Notes: generated by a model from the sequence alone, not told the origin. A stretch of 64,000 nucleotides of DNA from Phycisphaerales bacterium (GCA_020852275.1 JADZBE010000004.1:186001-250000), one strand, 5' to 3'. Shown: positions 35,083 through 44,539, counted from the stretch's first letter. Program-made: numbers and translations.

Positions 35083-37502
35083 CTACTTGCGAAGCGCGCA
35101 ACTTGATGCAAGAAGCTGGGACGCCGGCGGCGGATGCCCCACGACCGCGCCGGCGTTTTGACTTCTTCTGGCTCTTCATTCTGCTCGTTCCGCCTTGGCT
35201 GATCTTTCCCAACCTCGGCGCGGGCATCCTATGGCAGGACGAAGCGGAGACCGCCACGCTGGCGCGGTGCATCGTCAAGCACGGTTACCCGCTGGCGGAC
35301 GACGGCACGCCGCCGCTGGACAAGGCCGGGCATTCGCTCTGGGCCATCACGGACCAGCGGCCCCTTCCGGATGGCGGGTTCGTGGACATCAACAAGGGCG
35401 GCGTCTGGATCTGGACGTCGTGGTTCGGAAACTACCTGACGGCCGGCTCGCTGCTGGTGTTCGACGCGCTGGGTCAAACCGACACGATGGAGCAGCAGAC
35501 GCTGGCGGCGCGATTCCCGTTCGCGCTGGGGGCGTGGCTGACGCTGGCGGTGATGTACGTGGCGCTGACGGACATGTGCGGGGACCGGCGGACGAGCCGC
35601 GTGGCAGTGATCCTGCTGGCGCTGTGCGTGCCGTACATTCTGTTCGCGCGGCAATGTCGCTCGTATCCGTATCTGTCGCTGTTCACGCTGCTGCAGACGT
35701 GGGGATACGTTCGAATGACGCGCGGGCGGCGCTACGGGGCGGCGCTGTTCACCCTGGGCGGCGTGGGCGGCTTCTACACGTTCTTTCCGACGATGATGGG
35801 CGCCACGGGCGCGCTCGGCGTGCACGCGCTGCTGACGCATGGCCCGCGGATTCCTCGCGGCGTATCCCTGCGCGAGGCGGCGTCGCGCCTGCGCGGCTGC
35901 GTCTGGTTCCACTACCTCGTGGGATGTGCCATCATCGCGGCACTGACGCTCCCCTTCTTCGTGTACACGCGCTCGTGGGACCGCAACTACGACAACAGCG
36001 GCGTGCCGATCAGCGAGTCGTGGTCGAGATTGGCGGCGTCGCTGCGCGCCTACCTGGTCCATGTTCACACGAGTGCGTTTCCGTTCGTGCTGGTCGTGCC
36101 GGCGGCGTGGGCATCGTGCGGATGGGTTCGACGGCGCGCGCTTGCGTGGGGCGCGGGAGCGTTCGGAGCCGCGACCGCCGGCGTCATAGCGTATCTATCG
36201 TTGACCGTGGGACGTGAGCGCGGGCTGCACATGCCGGATGATCTGGAGTCGCTTCGCACGGTCGCCTCCACCATTCTGGAGTACACGTCGCTGAGCGGAC
36301 TGGCGGCGCTGTTCCTTACGGTGTTCCTGTTTCTCATGTGCCTGCTGGCGCTGCCGGGGGCGGCTGCTCAAACCGAAGCCAAGCCTGGTTTCCGCGCTTT
36401 GCGGGTGGTGGCGATGCTGATCGCGGTCGCGGGGCTCTACGTGGTGATGGTGATGCCCGCCACGGTGTATTCGCTCGCGGCGCTGCTCGGTTATGCGCTG
36501 TGGGTCGGCATCGGCCTTTTCTTGTGGGCGGCCAGGTCGGGGTGGCGCGCGACGCGCGGGGACCGGTGGTTTGAAACCAATTGGAAGCAGGCGGCCGCGT
36601 TTTCGACGGCGGCGGTCATCTTCTCGGCCGCGGCGCTGGCGAATCATCCGTTCTACCGCTACCTGATGGGCGCGCTGCCGCTGCTGGCGCTGGCGACGGC
36701 GGCGTGCGTGATGCGCATGACGCGACGGCGGCTCATCCCGGCCATTCCCATTCTGCTTCTGCTGGTCGGCTGCGAACTCTTCCAATTCGGTCCCCTCTAC
36801 GCCGCGCGCAAGCTGGTGCTCGATCCCTGGCGCCGGGAGCGCATTGCCGTGCTTTCCGAAGAGCATCGCAAGGCCGGGCACGAGCGCCCGGTGGACAAGG
36901 CGTATGACGATTCGTACCACGAGGCCACGGCGTTCGGCCACAAGAACACGAACGGCTACACGTGGACGATGCTGGCGAAGAATGGACGGCTTAACAAATG
37001 GCTCGAATATCAGGAACTGGAATTTCCCTTATACAATCTGTATCTGGAACTGCGGGATGATTATGAGGGACCCATCGAAGAAGTCATCCGTTACCTGAAC
37101 GAGCACGCCGACAAGAACGACCTGGTGACCACGGTGTATGAGAATTTCCCGCTGCGGTATTACACGGACCTGCTCGTCCTGCGCACGCGGGACCTGACCA
37201 CGCGGTTCGGCAACAAGCTGCCGGACTGGATCGTGTTCCAGCACTGGGATTATGATTTGGGATTGCCGAAGTTTGTGTATGATCGCGCGAAGGACCCAAA
37301 CTATTATGAGCGCATCAAGCTGCCGGTCGGAGCTTCCGCGCTCCCGTGGGACAACATCCCCGAGCCGGCGTGGCACCATTTCCGCACGGTCAGTCATGAT
37401 GAAATGAAGAAGCCCGTCTTCCTGCGCCTCAAGCCCGAAGCCAAGGCGAGAACCAACGCGCAGGCGAGCACCGGGCGAACAAGCGTCGAGACGCTGCCGT
37501 AG
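35079..37502 (+). CDS. GT-C type membrane glycosyltransferase, large
   Basis: An 807-residue membrane protein with about ten or more helices in the first two thirds. The loop after the first helix contains ILWQDEAETATLARCI, the acidic pair expected for GT-C enzymes. The soluble C-terminal third (about 590-807) contains EHADKNDLVTTVYENFPLRY and other non-membrane segments that would face outside. It starts in the ATGA overlap with the preceding glycosyltransferase, so the two are probably made together and may act on one pathway. Confidence 0.82.
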   Translation: MTTCEARNLMQEAGTPAADAPRPRRRFDFFWLFILLVPPWLIFPNLGAGILWQDEAETATLARCIVKHGYPLADDGTPPLDKAGHSLWAITDQRPLPDGGFVDINKGGVWIWTSWFGNYLTAGSLLVFDALGQTDTMEQQTLAARFPFALGAWLTLAVMYVALTDMCGDRRTSRVAVILLALCVPYILFARQCRSYPYLSLFTLLQTWGYVRMTRGRRYGAALFTLGGVGGFYTFFPTMMGATGALGVHALLTHGPRIPRGVSLREAASRLRGCVWFHYLVGCAIIAALTLPFFVYTRSWDRNYDNSGVPISESWSRLAASLRAYLVHVHTSAFPFVLVVPAAWASCGWVRRRALAWGAGAFGAATAGVIAYLSLTVGRERGLHMPDDLESLRTVASTILEYTSLSGLAALFLTVFLFLMCLLALPGAAAQTEAKPGFRALRVVAMLIAVAGLYVVMVMPATVYSLAALLGYALWVGIGLFLWAARSGWRATRGDRWFETNWKQAAAFSTAAVIFSAAALANHPFYRYLMGALPLLALATAACVMRMTRRRLIPAIPILLLLVGCELFQFGPLYAARKLVLDPWRRERIAVLSEEHRKAGHERPVDKAYDDSYHEATAFGHKNTNGYTWTMLAKNGRLNKWLEYQELEFPLYNLYLELRDDYEGPIEEVIRYLNEHADKNDLVTTVYENFPLRYYTDLLVLRTRDLTTRFGNKLPDWIVFQHWDYDLGLPKFVYDRAKDPNYYERIKLPVGASALPWDNIPEPAWHHFRTVSHDEMKKPVFLRLKPEAKARTNAQASTGRTSVETLP

Positions 37503-37520
37503 AGCTTGCCGCGCGACTTC

Positions 37521-37702
37521 TGTGGCCCCGGTTTCCAACCAGTGGATGTGGCCCCGGTTTTCAACCGGTGGATGTGGCACCGGTTTCCAACCGGTGAATG
37601 TGGCGCCCGTTTCCAACCGGTGAATGTGGCGCCGGTTTCCAACCGGTGAATGTGGCCCCGGTTTCCAACCGGTGAATGTGCCACAGGTCTCCAACCGGCG
37701 CC
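37521..37702. repeat. Seven-unit tandem array of CCGGTT palindromes
   Basis: Seven 26-27 bp units, each containing an imperfect CACCGGTTTCCAACCGGTG palindrome (8-bp arms, TCC loop) separated by the spacer AATGTGG or GATGTGG. The array begins 20 bases after the stop of the large glycosyltransferase. Related arrays stand directly after genes at 12001 and 54418. There are no unique spacers, so it is not a CRISPR. Confidence 0.93.
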
Positions 37703-37804
37703 GAGTGTGTGACAACGCAGCCAATCCCCCCTGGCAAGACCTTGGACGTGAGCCTGCACGCGGCGAATCCCGCCCGTTGATCTGGGCGCTCCCCATCACC
37801 TATC

Positions 37805-39862
37805 ATGCGCGGCATGAGACCCGCAGGCCCGCCTCAGCAGCACCCGCGCCGCGCCGATGCGCGCGAAGACAGGACCGCCGACGCGACGGGCGCTCCTTCG
37901 ATTCCCGGCTACCGCATGGTCCGACGCATCGGGCAGGGCGCGTTTGGCGAAGTGTGGCTCGCCGAGGAAGTCCTCACGGGCATGCAGCGCGCCATCAAGT
38001 TGCTTCCGCGCGGCGTGACGACCCTGGAAACCTCCGGCGACGCCGGGTCGGAACACGCTACATCCTCCAGCGGCGGACCCGCTACCGACCGTGAGCTTGC
38101 GGGCATTCGGCTGTATCAGGAAGTCGCGGCCGGTCACCCGGCCCTTGTTCAGATTTACCATGTGGGCGAGGTGGATGGCGGCTTCTTCTATGCGATGGAG
38201 CTTGCCGATCCGCTGCCTCGCTTAGCCGACATTCCGGAGCCGTCATCTCCGGCTGCGCCCTCGCCGGCTGCGTTCTCCCCGGATGCTGACGCGAAGTATG
38301 CCCCTTCGACGCTGGCAGCTTTGATCCAGCGCGAGGCGCCGTTGCCCCCGCGGCAGGCGCTCGAAATCACGGCGCAGGTGCTTCGCGGTCTGCAACACCT
38401 GCACGCCGGCGATCTTGTGCATCGCGACGTCAAACCTTCCAACATCCTGTTCGTCAACGGTTCCGCGAAACTCGCCGACGTCGGGCTGGTCGCCTCGCTC
38501 GATCACACGCTCACGCAGGTGGGAACGCCCGGCTACCTCCCGCCGGAAGGCGCGATCGACGAGACGGCCGACCTGTACGCCGCCGGCATCATGCTGTACG
38601 AGATGATCACCGGCTATCACCGCTCGAAGTTCCCGGAGCTTCCGGCCGACCTGCCCGCAAGAAAGTCGCGCGTCCGAGCCGAGCGTCGCGCGCTGACGCA
38701 GACCATCCGCCTGGCCAACCGGGGGGCCCACTGGGATCGACGCCGGCGCTTCGAGTCGGCGGACGCGTTTCTCGAAGCCGCCAGGTCAGGGCTGAGCTGG
38801 CTCTCGCTGCCGCACGCGCGCCTCCTGCGCTTGTGCATGCTGCTGGTCCTGCTGGCGGCGGCGATCGCGTGGGCCGCGACGCGCCGGATTTGCTTCGACA
38901 CGGTTCACGTGGTCGAGGAGCGAAGCGTTCTGGTGACCGGCCCGTGGGGCATCATGTGGTCGCGGAGCGACTTCCCCGCACCGGTGCGCCAGCTCGCCCT
39001 CACCGATCTCGACGACGACGCGGCTTCGGATTTGCTCGTGATCGTGGGAGGGCTGGAATCCGACGCGCCTCGCGTTGGCCCCGCGCTCTACCGGCTTCAA
39101 GCCCATATTGGCTGGCCCCGGCTGATCGACGCGTGGAGCGCCCCCCTTGATCTGTCGAAGCTGCCGCCGTGGGAGACGCGCACGCCGCCCACTTCGTGCG
39201 ATCCGGGCGTGGCGCTCTTCGCCAACCTGGACGATCAACCCGGGCAGGAGATCGTGGTGACGGTCGGCTTCCCCGGCTGCCCGCGGCGGATTCTCACGGT
39301 CAGCGCGGAGGGGCGCGTGATCGGCGAGTACTGGCACTACGGCGCGATGGGCGCTTACGCCGCCGGCGATCTCGACGGCGATGGCGCCAAGGAGCTGATC
39401 TGCGTGGGCCTGCTGAATCACCCGGAGAACGCCGCCAAGCAGGAGCTGCTCTCGCCGGCCGTCATGATTCTCAACGTCGAGCGCGACGGCGCCCTGCACG
39501 GTCAATGCCGCAGCACCGAGATGAACCCGGAAACGCTGGGCAGCCTGCGGGCGTACGGGCGGCTGAACGTGTTTGAATACCAGGAAACCGAGCCGCGCGT
39601 CGCCTTCCGAAACCGCCCGATCTACGCGGTGCGCGATGGCGCCGGCGGCAAACCCGGCTTCATCGAGTTCAACATCGCCGACGGGCTGATCCTTAAGCTC
39701 GACGCCAACCTGCGCGCCGCTCCTGACGCCGTGCGCGCCATCTCCAGCCGCGACCCGGCCAGGGCGATGCCCAAAGCGGAGGATCTCTGGATCCCCCTCT
39801 GGCCCCCGGTTGGCGACGCTGAGCGGGGCCGCGATGCTGAGCGGCGCGGCGAGACTCCGTAG
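37805..39862 (+). CDS. Ser/Thr protein kinase with membrane helix and FG-GAP-like outer domain
   Basis: A 685-residue kinase. The glycine loop is RRIGQGAFGEVWLAEEV (about 39-55), catalytic lysine Lys65 (AIKLLP), HRDVKPSN with Asp208, and DVG at 225-227 in place of DFG. A Pro/Ala-rich insert lies between lobes (about 145-165). One membrane helix is at about 340-360 (LCMLLVLLAAAIAWAA). The outer part contains repeats with acidic loops: LTDLDDDAASDLLVIVGG and AAGDLDGDGAKELICVGL, as in FG-GAP/VCBS beta-propeller blades that often bind calcium. It may sense an external ligand. A sigma factor gene follows after 485 bases on the same strand. Confidence 0.88.
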   Translation: MRGMRPAGPPQQHPRRADAREDRTADATGAPSIPGYRMVRRIGQGAFGEVWLAEEVLTGMQRAIKLLPRGVTTLETSGDAGSEHATSSSGGPATDRELAGIRLYQEVAAGHPALVQIYHVGEVDGGFFYAMELADPLPRLADIPEPSSPAAPSPAAFSPDADAKYAPSTLAALIQREAPLPPRQALEITAQVLRGLQHLHAGDLVHRDVKPSNILFVNGSAKLADVGLVASLDHTLTQVGTPGYLPPEGAIDETADLYAAGIMLYEMITGYHRSKFPELPADLPARKSRVRAERRALTQTIRLANRGAHWDRRRRFESADAFLEAARSGLSWLSLPHARLLRLCMLLVLLAAAIAWAATRRICFDTVHVVEERSVLVTGPWGIMWSRSDFPAPVRQLALTDLDDDAASDLLVIVGGLESDAPRVGPALYRLQAHIGWPRLIDAWSAPLDLSKLPPWETRTPPTSCDPGVALFANLDDQPGQEIVVTVGFPGCPRRILTVSAEGRVIGEYWHYGAMGAYAAGDLDGDGAKELICVGLLNHPENAAKQELLSPAVMILNVERDGALHGQCRSTEMNPETLGSLRAYGRLNVFEYQETEPRVAFRNRPIYAVRDGAGGKPGFIEFNIADGLILKLDANLRAAPDAVRAISSRDPARAMPKAEDLWIPLWPPVGDAERGRDAERRGETP

Positions 39863-40347
39863 AGCACGCGATCGTGGCCGGATCGACCCGCGGCCGACTG
39901 CGCAGGCGTCCGCCGCAAAAGGCGCCCTCCGCCGGGAGGCGCCAGACTGACCCCCCTCCATTCTGCGATTTCACGCCCTCCAGCGGTTTTCGTGACAGAT
40001 GTCGCCGCGAGCGCGGAATAGGAGGGAGGGGCAGCGGACAGACGTTCATGAAGCGGTGATCAAGCGACAGCTTGCGCAACCTGAAGATGGCGATTCCTTC
40101 GAACTGGCGGTTGGCGCTGGCGACCTGTTGATTACGTGGAAAGTGCTCGGACACGCCATGAAAGTCACGGATATTGCCCGGTCGCAGGGGGCGGTGCTCG
40201 GCAAGGCAATGCAACCGTTAAGCAGGGGCGGGAAGGGGCTGGTGCTGGTGCTTGTGTTGGTGACACTGCAATAGCAAAGCCGGCGATTGGACACTTCCCG
40301 CACCGGCGGGCGGCTCCAGGAGCGGGGCCGGGGGTCGGGGCGGTACG
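39863..40347 (+). other. Intergenic region between kinase and sigma factor, no gene recognised
   Basis: This 485-base gap contains only short frames of improbable composition and no repeat family that I recognise. The sigma factor promoter should be here. I see nothing I can support. Confidence 0.45.
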
Positions 40348-41253
40348 ATGCGAACCATGCAACCTCAATCCGAATTCGAAGACGCCTCGATGACTTCGAC
40401 GACGCTGCTGGCTGGTGTGGCGGTGGCGGGGGACGAAGCCGCGGCGCGGGCGTTTGTGGCGCGGTATGCGCCGATGGTGCGGGCGGTGGCGCGGGCGTGC
40501 CGGTTGTCCGAGGCCGACGCGGACGACGTGGGGCAGGAGGTGATGGTCGCGGCGGTGGAGGCGCTGCGGGGGGAGCGATATGACCGGGCGCGAGGGCGGT
40601 TTCGCATGTTTCTGCGGGGAGTGATTGCACACAAGGTGCGCGATCTGATCGCGCGGAACGCGCGCGCGCGGCGCGGACCCGCCTTTCATACGCCGCCGGA
40701 CGAAAACCTCGGCGAAAGCCGCAGAGAAAACCTTGACGAAAACCTCGGCGAAAGCCGCAGCGAAAACCTTGACGAAAACCCCGGTGAAAGCCGCAGCGAA
40801 AACCTTGACGAAAACCCCGGCGAAATCCCCGGCGAGAGCCGCCTCCGGGGCGCCGATGTCCCGGGCAGCGCCCCCCCCTGCCCAGGCTCGGCGTCCCGGT
40901 TGTTTTCGCCAGGAGGCATGCCGAGCCGCAACCTCGACGAAGTGCCCGATTCGCAGCCCTCCCCCGCGGAGGCGTTCGAGGCCGCCTTCGACGCCGAGTG
41001 GCGGAAGGTGGCGGCGGAAGAGGCGATGGACACGGTGCGCCGCGAGTTCGAGCCGTCTACGTTTCAGGCGTTTGACCTCTGCATGCGCAAGAATATGCCG
41101 CCGCGCGAGGTGGCCTCGCTGCTGGGCATCTCGCGCAATGCGGTGTACCTCGCCAAGGGGCGCGTCGTGGCGCGGCTCAAGGAGCTTCTTGACAGCGGCG
41201 AGACTGAGGAAGGCGCGGCGGAGCAAGGTCCGGCCCCGCGCTCAAAAGCGTAG
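40348..41253 (+). CDS. ECF-type sigma factor with a tandem-repeat linker
   Basis: A 301-residue sigma-70 family protein. Region 2 lies at about 28-110 (SEADADDVGQEVMVAAVEAL; ARGRFRMFLRGVIAHKVRD) and region 4 at about 215-280 with the helix-turn-helix MPPREVASLLGISRNAVYLA. The linker between them is unusually long because residues 118-159 are 3.5 copies of a 12-residue unit of the form DENLGESRSENL, encoded by a 36-bp tandem repeat. The kinase gene upstream suggests control by phosphorylation rather than by an anti-sigma factor; that is inference from planctomycete kinase-linked sigma groups. No anti-sigma gene follows. Confidence 0.85.
   Translation: MRTMQPQSEFEDASMTSTTLLAGVAVAGDEAAARAFVARYAPMVRAVARACRLSEADADDVGQEVMVAAVEALRGERYDRARGRFRMFLRGVIAHKVRDLIARNARARRGPAFHTPPDENLGESRRENLDENLGESRSENLDENPGESRSENLDENPGEIPGESRLRGADVPGSAPPCPGSASRLFSPGGMPSRNLDEVPDSQPSPAEAFEAAFDAEWRKVAAEEAMDTVRREFEPSTFQAFDLCMRKNMPPREVASLLGISRNAVYLAKGRVVARLKELLDSGETEEGAAEQGPAPRSKA
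40699..40833 (+). repeat. 36-bp tandem repeat in the sigma factor linker
   Basis: About 3.5 copies of a 36-bp unit, each encoding 12 residues (DENLGESRRENL, DENLGESRSENL, DENPGESRSENL, DENPGE). The unit length is a multiple of three, so copy-number change keeps the frame. A shorter CCCCGGCGA variant follows the last copy. Confidence 0.93.
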
Positions 41254-41584
41254 AATCGCGCCGGGTGGTCCGTCTCGACCCATGTCGCGGGTCGGACCGC
41301 GGCTTTCCGGGCCGCACCCGTGAGGCAGCCCTTTTCTCCAACCCGCAAGACTGAGTGTGACGGACCGCCAAGTCGGTACGGTTCTGACGGGTCCGCGACA
41401 AGATCCGCGGCCCCTGTCGAGGCGGAAATCCGTCCGCCCAAAGTTGCCCGCACGCGGAGTTCACGCCGGCTCCTTCTCATTCTTGAAAAGCGCGGCGATG
41501 CCCGCCACAATCCCGCTTGGACGCTCGAATAGCGTCCACGTGTTCTCGCAAATCACCCAGAGAATGCCCACGGAGGTTCTGCTC
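41254..41584 (+). other. Intergenic region, no gene recognised
   Basis: This 331-base gap separates the sigma factor gene from the DUF4349-like lipoprotein gene. A frame runs into the lipoprotein from 41357, but its codons do not look like protein and the clear ribosome site GGAGG is at 41572-41576. Confidence 0.5.
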
Positions 41585-42496
41585 ATGAAACCGTCCGTTC
41601 GGTTGACCGCACTTCTCGGACTTGTCTTCTTCTGCGGATGCGCCTCCACCAAGGACTACCGCGAGGCACAACGCGACTCCAGCCTGCACACCGATCCGCA
41701 GGGCTCACGCCTGCTGCTGCCGCGCGACTTCGCCAAGCTTGGCGTCGTGCCGGATTCCGCCGAACGTATTCGCCGGGAGTCGAACCAGATGGTCGACATC
41801 ACGAATCCCGCCTCGCTGGCTTCCGACGTTCCTGGGACGTTCGCCGGGCGCGACAACACCACGGACCTCGCCGCACCCGTCCTCAGCGAAGGGCTCACTT
41901 CGCCCGTGATCCCGGCACTGCTGGCGGTGAGCGTGCAGGACGCCGCCGAGGCCGCCGCGCGGAAACGGGTCGTCGTGTACACGGCCGCGCTGCGCAGCGT
42001 GGTCGGCGACATCGACGCTTCAATGGCGCGTGCCAAGGAACTGGCACTTTCCTGCGGTGGCTACGTTCAGGAGATCCGCGGCGACAGCATCGCTCTCCGC
42101 GTGCCCGCCGAGACGTTCGAGCCGACGCTGGCGGCGATCGAGGCGCTGGGGCAGACGGCCGCACGCGAAATTCACGCGCAGGACGTGACGGAGGAATACG
42201 TGGACCTCGAAGCGCGGCTCAAGGCGGCGCAGCAGATGCGCGACCGCCTGGCCGCGCTCCTGGAGAAAGCCGCGGACGTCAAGGCCATGCTCGAAGTCGA
42301 GCGCGAGCTGGGCCGCGTCAACGAGGAAATCGAGAAACTCACGGGTAAGCTGAACGTGCTCAGGAACAAGGTGGCCTACAGTGCGATCTCGATTTCGTTC
42401 GTGCGCGTCGCGCCGCGCGTCTCCGCCGCCGCGGGCGCGCGACAGCTTCCGTTCTACTGGCTGCGCCAGCTTCACCCGGACCGCCTGTGGGATTAG
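41585..42496 (+). CDS. DUF4349-type lipoprotein
   Basis: A 303-residue protein with a signal peptide and probable lipidation site (LLGLVFFCGCAS). The C-terminal 200 residues match the DUF4349 pattern: VVVYTAALRSVVGDIDASMA, SCGGYVQEI, LRVPAETFEPTLAAIEALG, then the coiled segment ADVKAMLEVERELGRVNEEI and an end YSAISISF. In this family the function is unknown; it is often an envelope lipoprotein with a coiled-coil stalk. The usual C-terminal membrane helix appears to be missing. The start is fixed by a GGAGG ribosome site eight bases upstream. Confidence 0.85.
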   Translation: MKPSVRLTALLGLVFFCGCASTKDYREAQRDSSLHTDPQGSRLLLPRDFAKLGVVPDSAERIRRESNQMVDITNPASLASDVPGTFAGRDNTTDLAAPVLSEGLTSPVIPALLAVSVQDAAEAAARKRVVVYTAALRSVVGDIDASMARAKELALSCGGYVQEIRGDSIALRVPAETFEPTLAAIEALGQTAAREIHAQDVTEEYVDLEARLKAAQQMRDRLAALLEKAADVKAMLEVERELGRVNEEIEKLTGKLNVLRNKVAYSAISISFVRVAPRVSAAAGARQLPFYWLRQLHPDRLWD

Positions 42497-42710
42497 TGTA
42501 GCGCCTTGGGACTCAAACGATTTTCTGAGCCGCGACCTTAAGGAAGCGGGTGTCCGTGGGAACCGCAAGACGGCTTTCCAACGGTCGCGGCTCTGCGATC
42601 CACGCGATGGGGAATGTCTGACGCACGGACCTCAACTCGTGGCAGAGCCGACCGAAGAACGGAACCGCGGGGCGTGCGCGGGTCGTGACGCAATGCTGAT
42701 CGAAAGGACT

Positions 42711-43175
42711 ATGCCCATGCACCATCGGATGCATGCTGTTACGACAGCGCTGATCTGTGCTCTCGCACCGGGCTGCGTTTCGCAGCAATTCACGCTGCCG
42801 AAGGGCTTCGTGCGCGTGCAGGACTACGTGTACGAGGTCAAAGGCGTTTCGGCCAAAGGACATGCCATCGGTCTGCGCATTCATGAAAACACGGACCCGC
42901 CGGGCGATCTGGACTTCTGGACGCAGGCCGTCGAGCATCAGAAGGTCGATATCGACGGCATGAAGCTTGCGGCGCGCGAGGCGATTCGATCCGACGCGGG
43001 GCTGGACGGCACGCTGTTTCAGTTTGAGCTGGGCGAAGGTCCGGGCAAGACGGGGTACTGGGTCGCGCTGTGGGTCAGCGGTCGGCGCATCTTGACGGTG
43101 GAAGCCGCTTTGCCGGCGGAGATTGCCGCCGAAGAAGCAGAGGCGATCAGGAAATCCATGCGCTCCGTTCGCTGA
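42711..43175 (+). CDS. Small lipoprotein of unknown function
   Basis: A 154-residue exported protein. The signal region MHAVTTALICALAPGCVSQ ends in a lipobox-like APGC. The mature part is a small alpha/beta domain (RVQDYVYEVKGVSAKGHAIG; KTGYWVALWVSGRRILTVEAA) that I do not recognise. The ATG at 42711 is chosen because AAAGGA lies just upstream; ATG 42693 and 42717 are alternatives. Confidence 0.65.
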   Translation: MPMHHRMHAVTTALICALAPGCVSQQFTLPKGFVRVQDYVYEVKGVSAKGHAIGLRIHENTDPPGDLDFWTQAVEHQKVDIDGMKLAAREAIRSDAGLDGTLFQFELGEGPGKTGYWVALWVSGRRILTVEAALPAEIAAEEAEAIRKSMRSVR

Positions 43176-43220
43176 AGAGCACGCGCGGGCGTTCCGAAGT
43201 TCGCACCCGAGGATTGAACC

Positions 43221-44447
43221 ATGCGGCATGCGTCCGGCATCAGCGAATCCGACCTGCTCGCGCGCCTCGCGCGGTTTCAGATTGAAACGCCCTCATGGGG
43301 CTACGCCGACACCGGCACGCGCTTCGGCAAGTTCCTGCAGGACGCCGCGGCCACGACCGTCGAGGAGAAGCTCGCCGACGCCGCCGAAGTGCATCGGCAT
43401 ACCGGCTGCTGCCCGAGCGTGGCCGTGCACGTGCTCTGGGATTTCCCCGCCCCGGCGAATGAGGCGGACGTGCGGCGCGTGGCGCGGTTGGCAGAATCCG
43501 TGGGGCTGCGCATCGGTTCCATCAACCCCAATGTCTTTCAGGACGCGTGCTACAAGTGGGGATCGCTGACGAACCGCGACCCGGTCATCCGCCGTCGCGC
43601 GCTCGAGCACGTGTTGGACTCGATCCGCGTCGGCCAAAGCGTCGGCTCGAAGTGCCTGAGCTTGTGGTTCGCGGACGGGACGAATTACCCCGGTCAGGGC
43701 GACATCCGCCAGCGCAAGCGGTGGATGAGTGAAGGGCTTGCCGCCGTGCATGGGCGCCTTCCCGCGGACTGGACGATGCTCGTCGAGTACAAGCCGTTCG
43801 AGCCGGCGTTCTATCACACGGACCTGGCGGACTGGGGCATGGCGTATGTGCTCGCCAAGGACGCCGGCTCGCGCGCCCGCGTGCTCGTGGACACCGGTCA
43901 CCACCTGCCGGGCTGCAACATCGAGCACATCGTGGCGTTCCTGATCGACGAGAACATGCTCGGCGGCTTCCACTTCAACGACCGCAAGTACGCCGACGAC
44001 GACCTGACGATGGGGAGCATCGACCCGTACCAGCTCTTCCGCATCTTCCATGAGATCGTCTCGGTGGAACAGGATCGCGGCGGCGTCGCGGCCGGGGCGA
44101 AAGCCGATTTGCCGATTGCCTACATGATCGACCAGTCGCACAACCTCAAGCCGAAGATCGAGGCCATGATCCAGACGGTGATGACGGCGCAGGAGATGTT
44201 CACCAAGGCGCTGCTGGTCGACCGGGAGGCGCTGCGGGCCGCCCAGTCGCGTGAGGATCTTGTCGCGTCAGAGAACTGCCTGAAGGATGCCTTCGCCACG
44301 GACGTTCGAGACCTGCTGCGCGAGCATCGTCGCGCGCACCATCTGCCGCCGGACCCGCTTGCCGCATTTCGCGCGAGCGGCTATGCCGCCCGCGCCGCCG
44401 CCGAACGCGGCCCGCGCAAGACCGCGGCGGCTTCGAGCTACGCGTAG
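43221..44447 (+). CDS. Sugar isomerase, L-rhamnose isomerase (RhaI)-like
   Basis: A 408-residue TIM-barrel enzyme resembling the Pseudomonas stutzeri-type rhamnose isomerase group, which interconverts aldoses and ketoses with two metal ions. Candidate metal ligands are Glu189 (LVEYKPFEP), Asp224 (VLVDTGHHLPG), and His251/Asp254 (GGFHFNDRKY). The segment ETPSWGYADTGTRFGKF and INPNVFQDACYKWGSL are typical of the family. Length is close to the ~430 usual for it. No rhamnulose kinase or aldolase is nearby, so the true sugar may differ. A GAGG ribosome site precedes the ATG. Confidence 0.85.
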   Translation: MRHASGISESDLLARLARFQIETPSWGYADTGTRFGKFLQDAAATTVEEKLADAAEVHRHTGCCPSVAVHVLWDFPAPANEADVRRVARLAESVGLRIGSINPNVFQDACYKWGSLTNRDPVIRRRALEHVLDSIRVGQSVGSKCLSLWFADGTNYPGQGDIRQRKRWMSEGLAAVHGRLPADWTMLVEYKPFEPAFYHTDLADWGMAYVLAKDAGSRARVLVDTGHHLPGCNIEHIVAFLIDENMLGGFHFNDRKYADDDLTMGSIDPYQLFRIFHEIVSVEQDRGGVAAGAKADLPIAYMIDQSHNLKPKIEAMIQTVMTAQEMFTKALLVDREALRAAQSREDLVASENCLKDAFATDVRDLLREHRRAHHLPPDPLAAFRASGYAARAAAERGPRKTAAASSYA

Positions 44448-44539
44448 TTCGCAGCCGCTCCGTCGCCCACGGATCCCGAAGGGAGGCGGACGATCCGCTC
44501 CAGATTGCCCGCGACCTTCGCTCACCTTATCCTCTTGAC

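Noticed and set aside
37521..37702. Regular repeat array considered as a CRISPR
   Set aside because: Each unit is itself palindromic and the 7-base separators are nearly identical, so there are no unique spacers. No cas genes are in the window.
39999..40274. 91-codon plus-strand frame between kinase and sigma factor
   Set aside because: No ribosome site, no motif, and the end is a repetitive GLVLVLVLV run; not supported.
41357..41584. N-terminal extension of the DUF4349 lipoprotein
   Set aside because: It would put 76 residues before the signal peptide; the GGAGG site at 41572 fixes the start at 41585.
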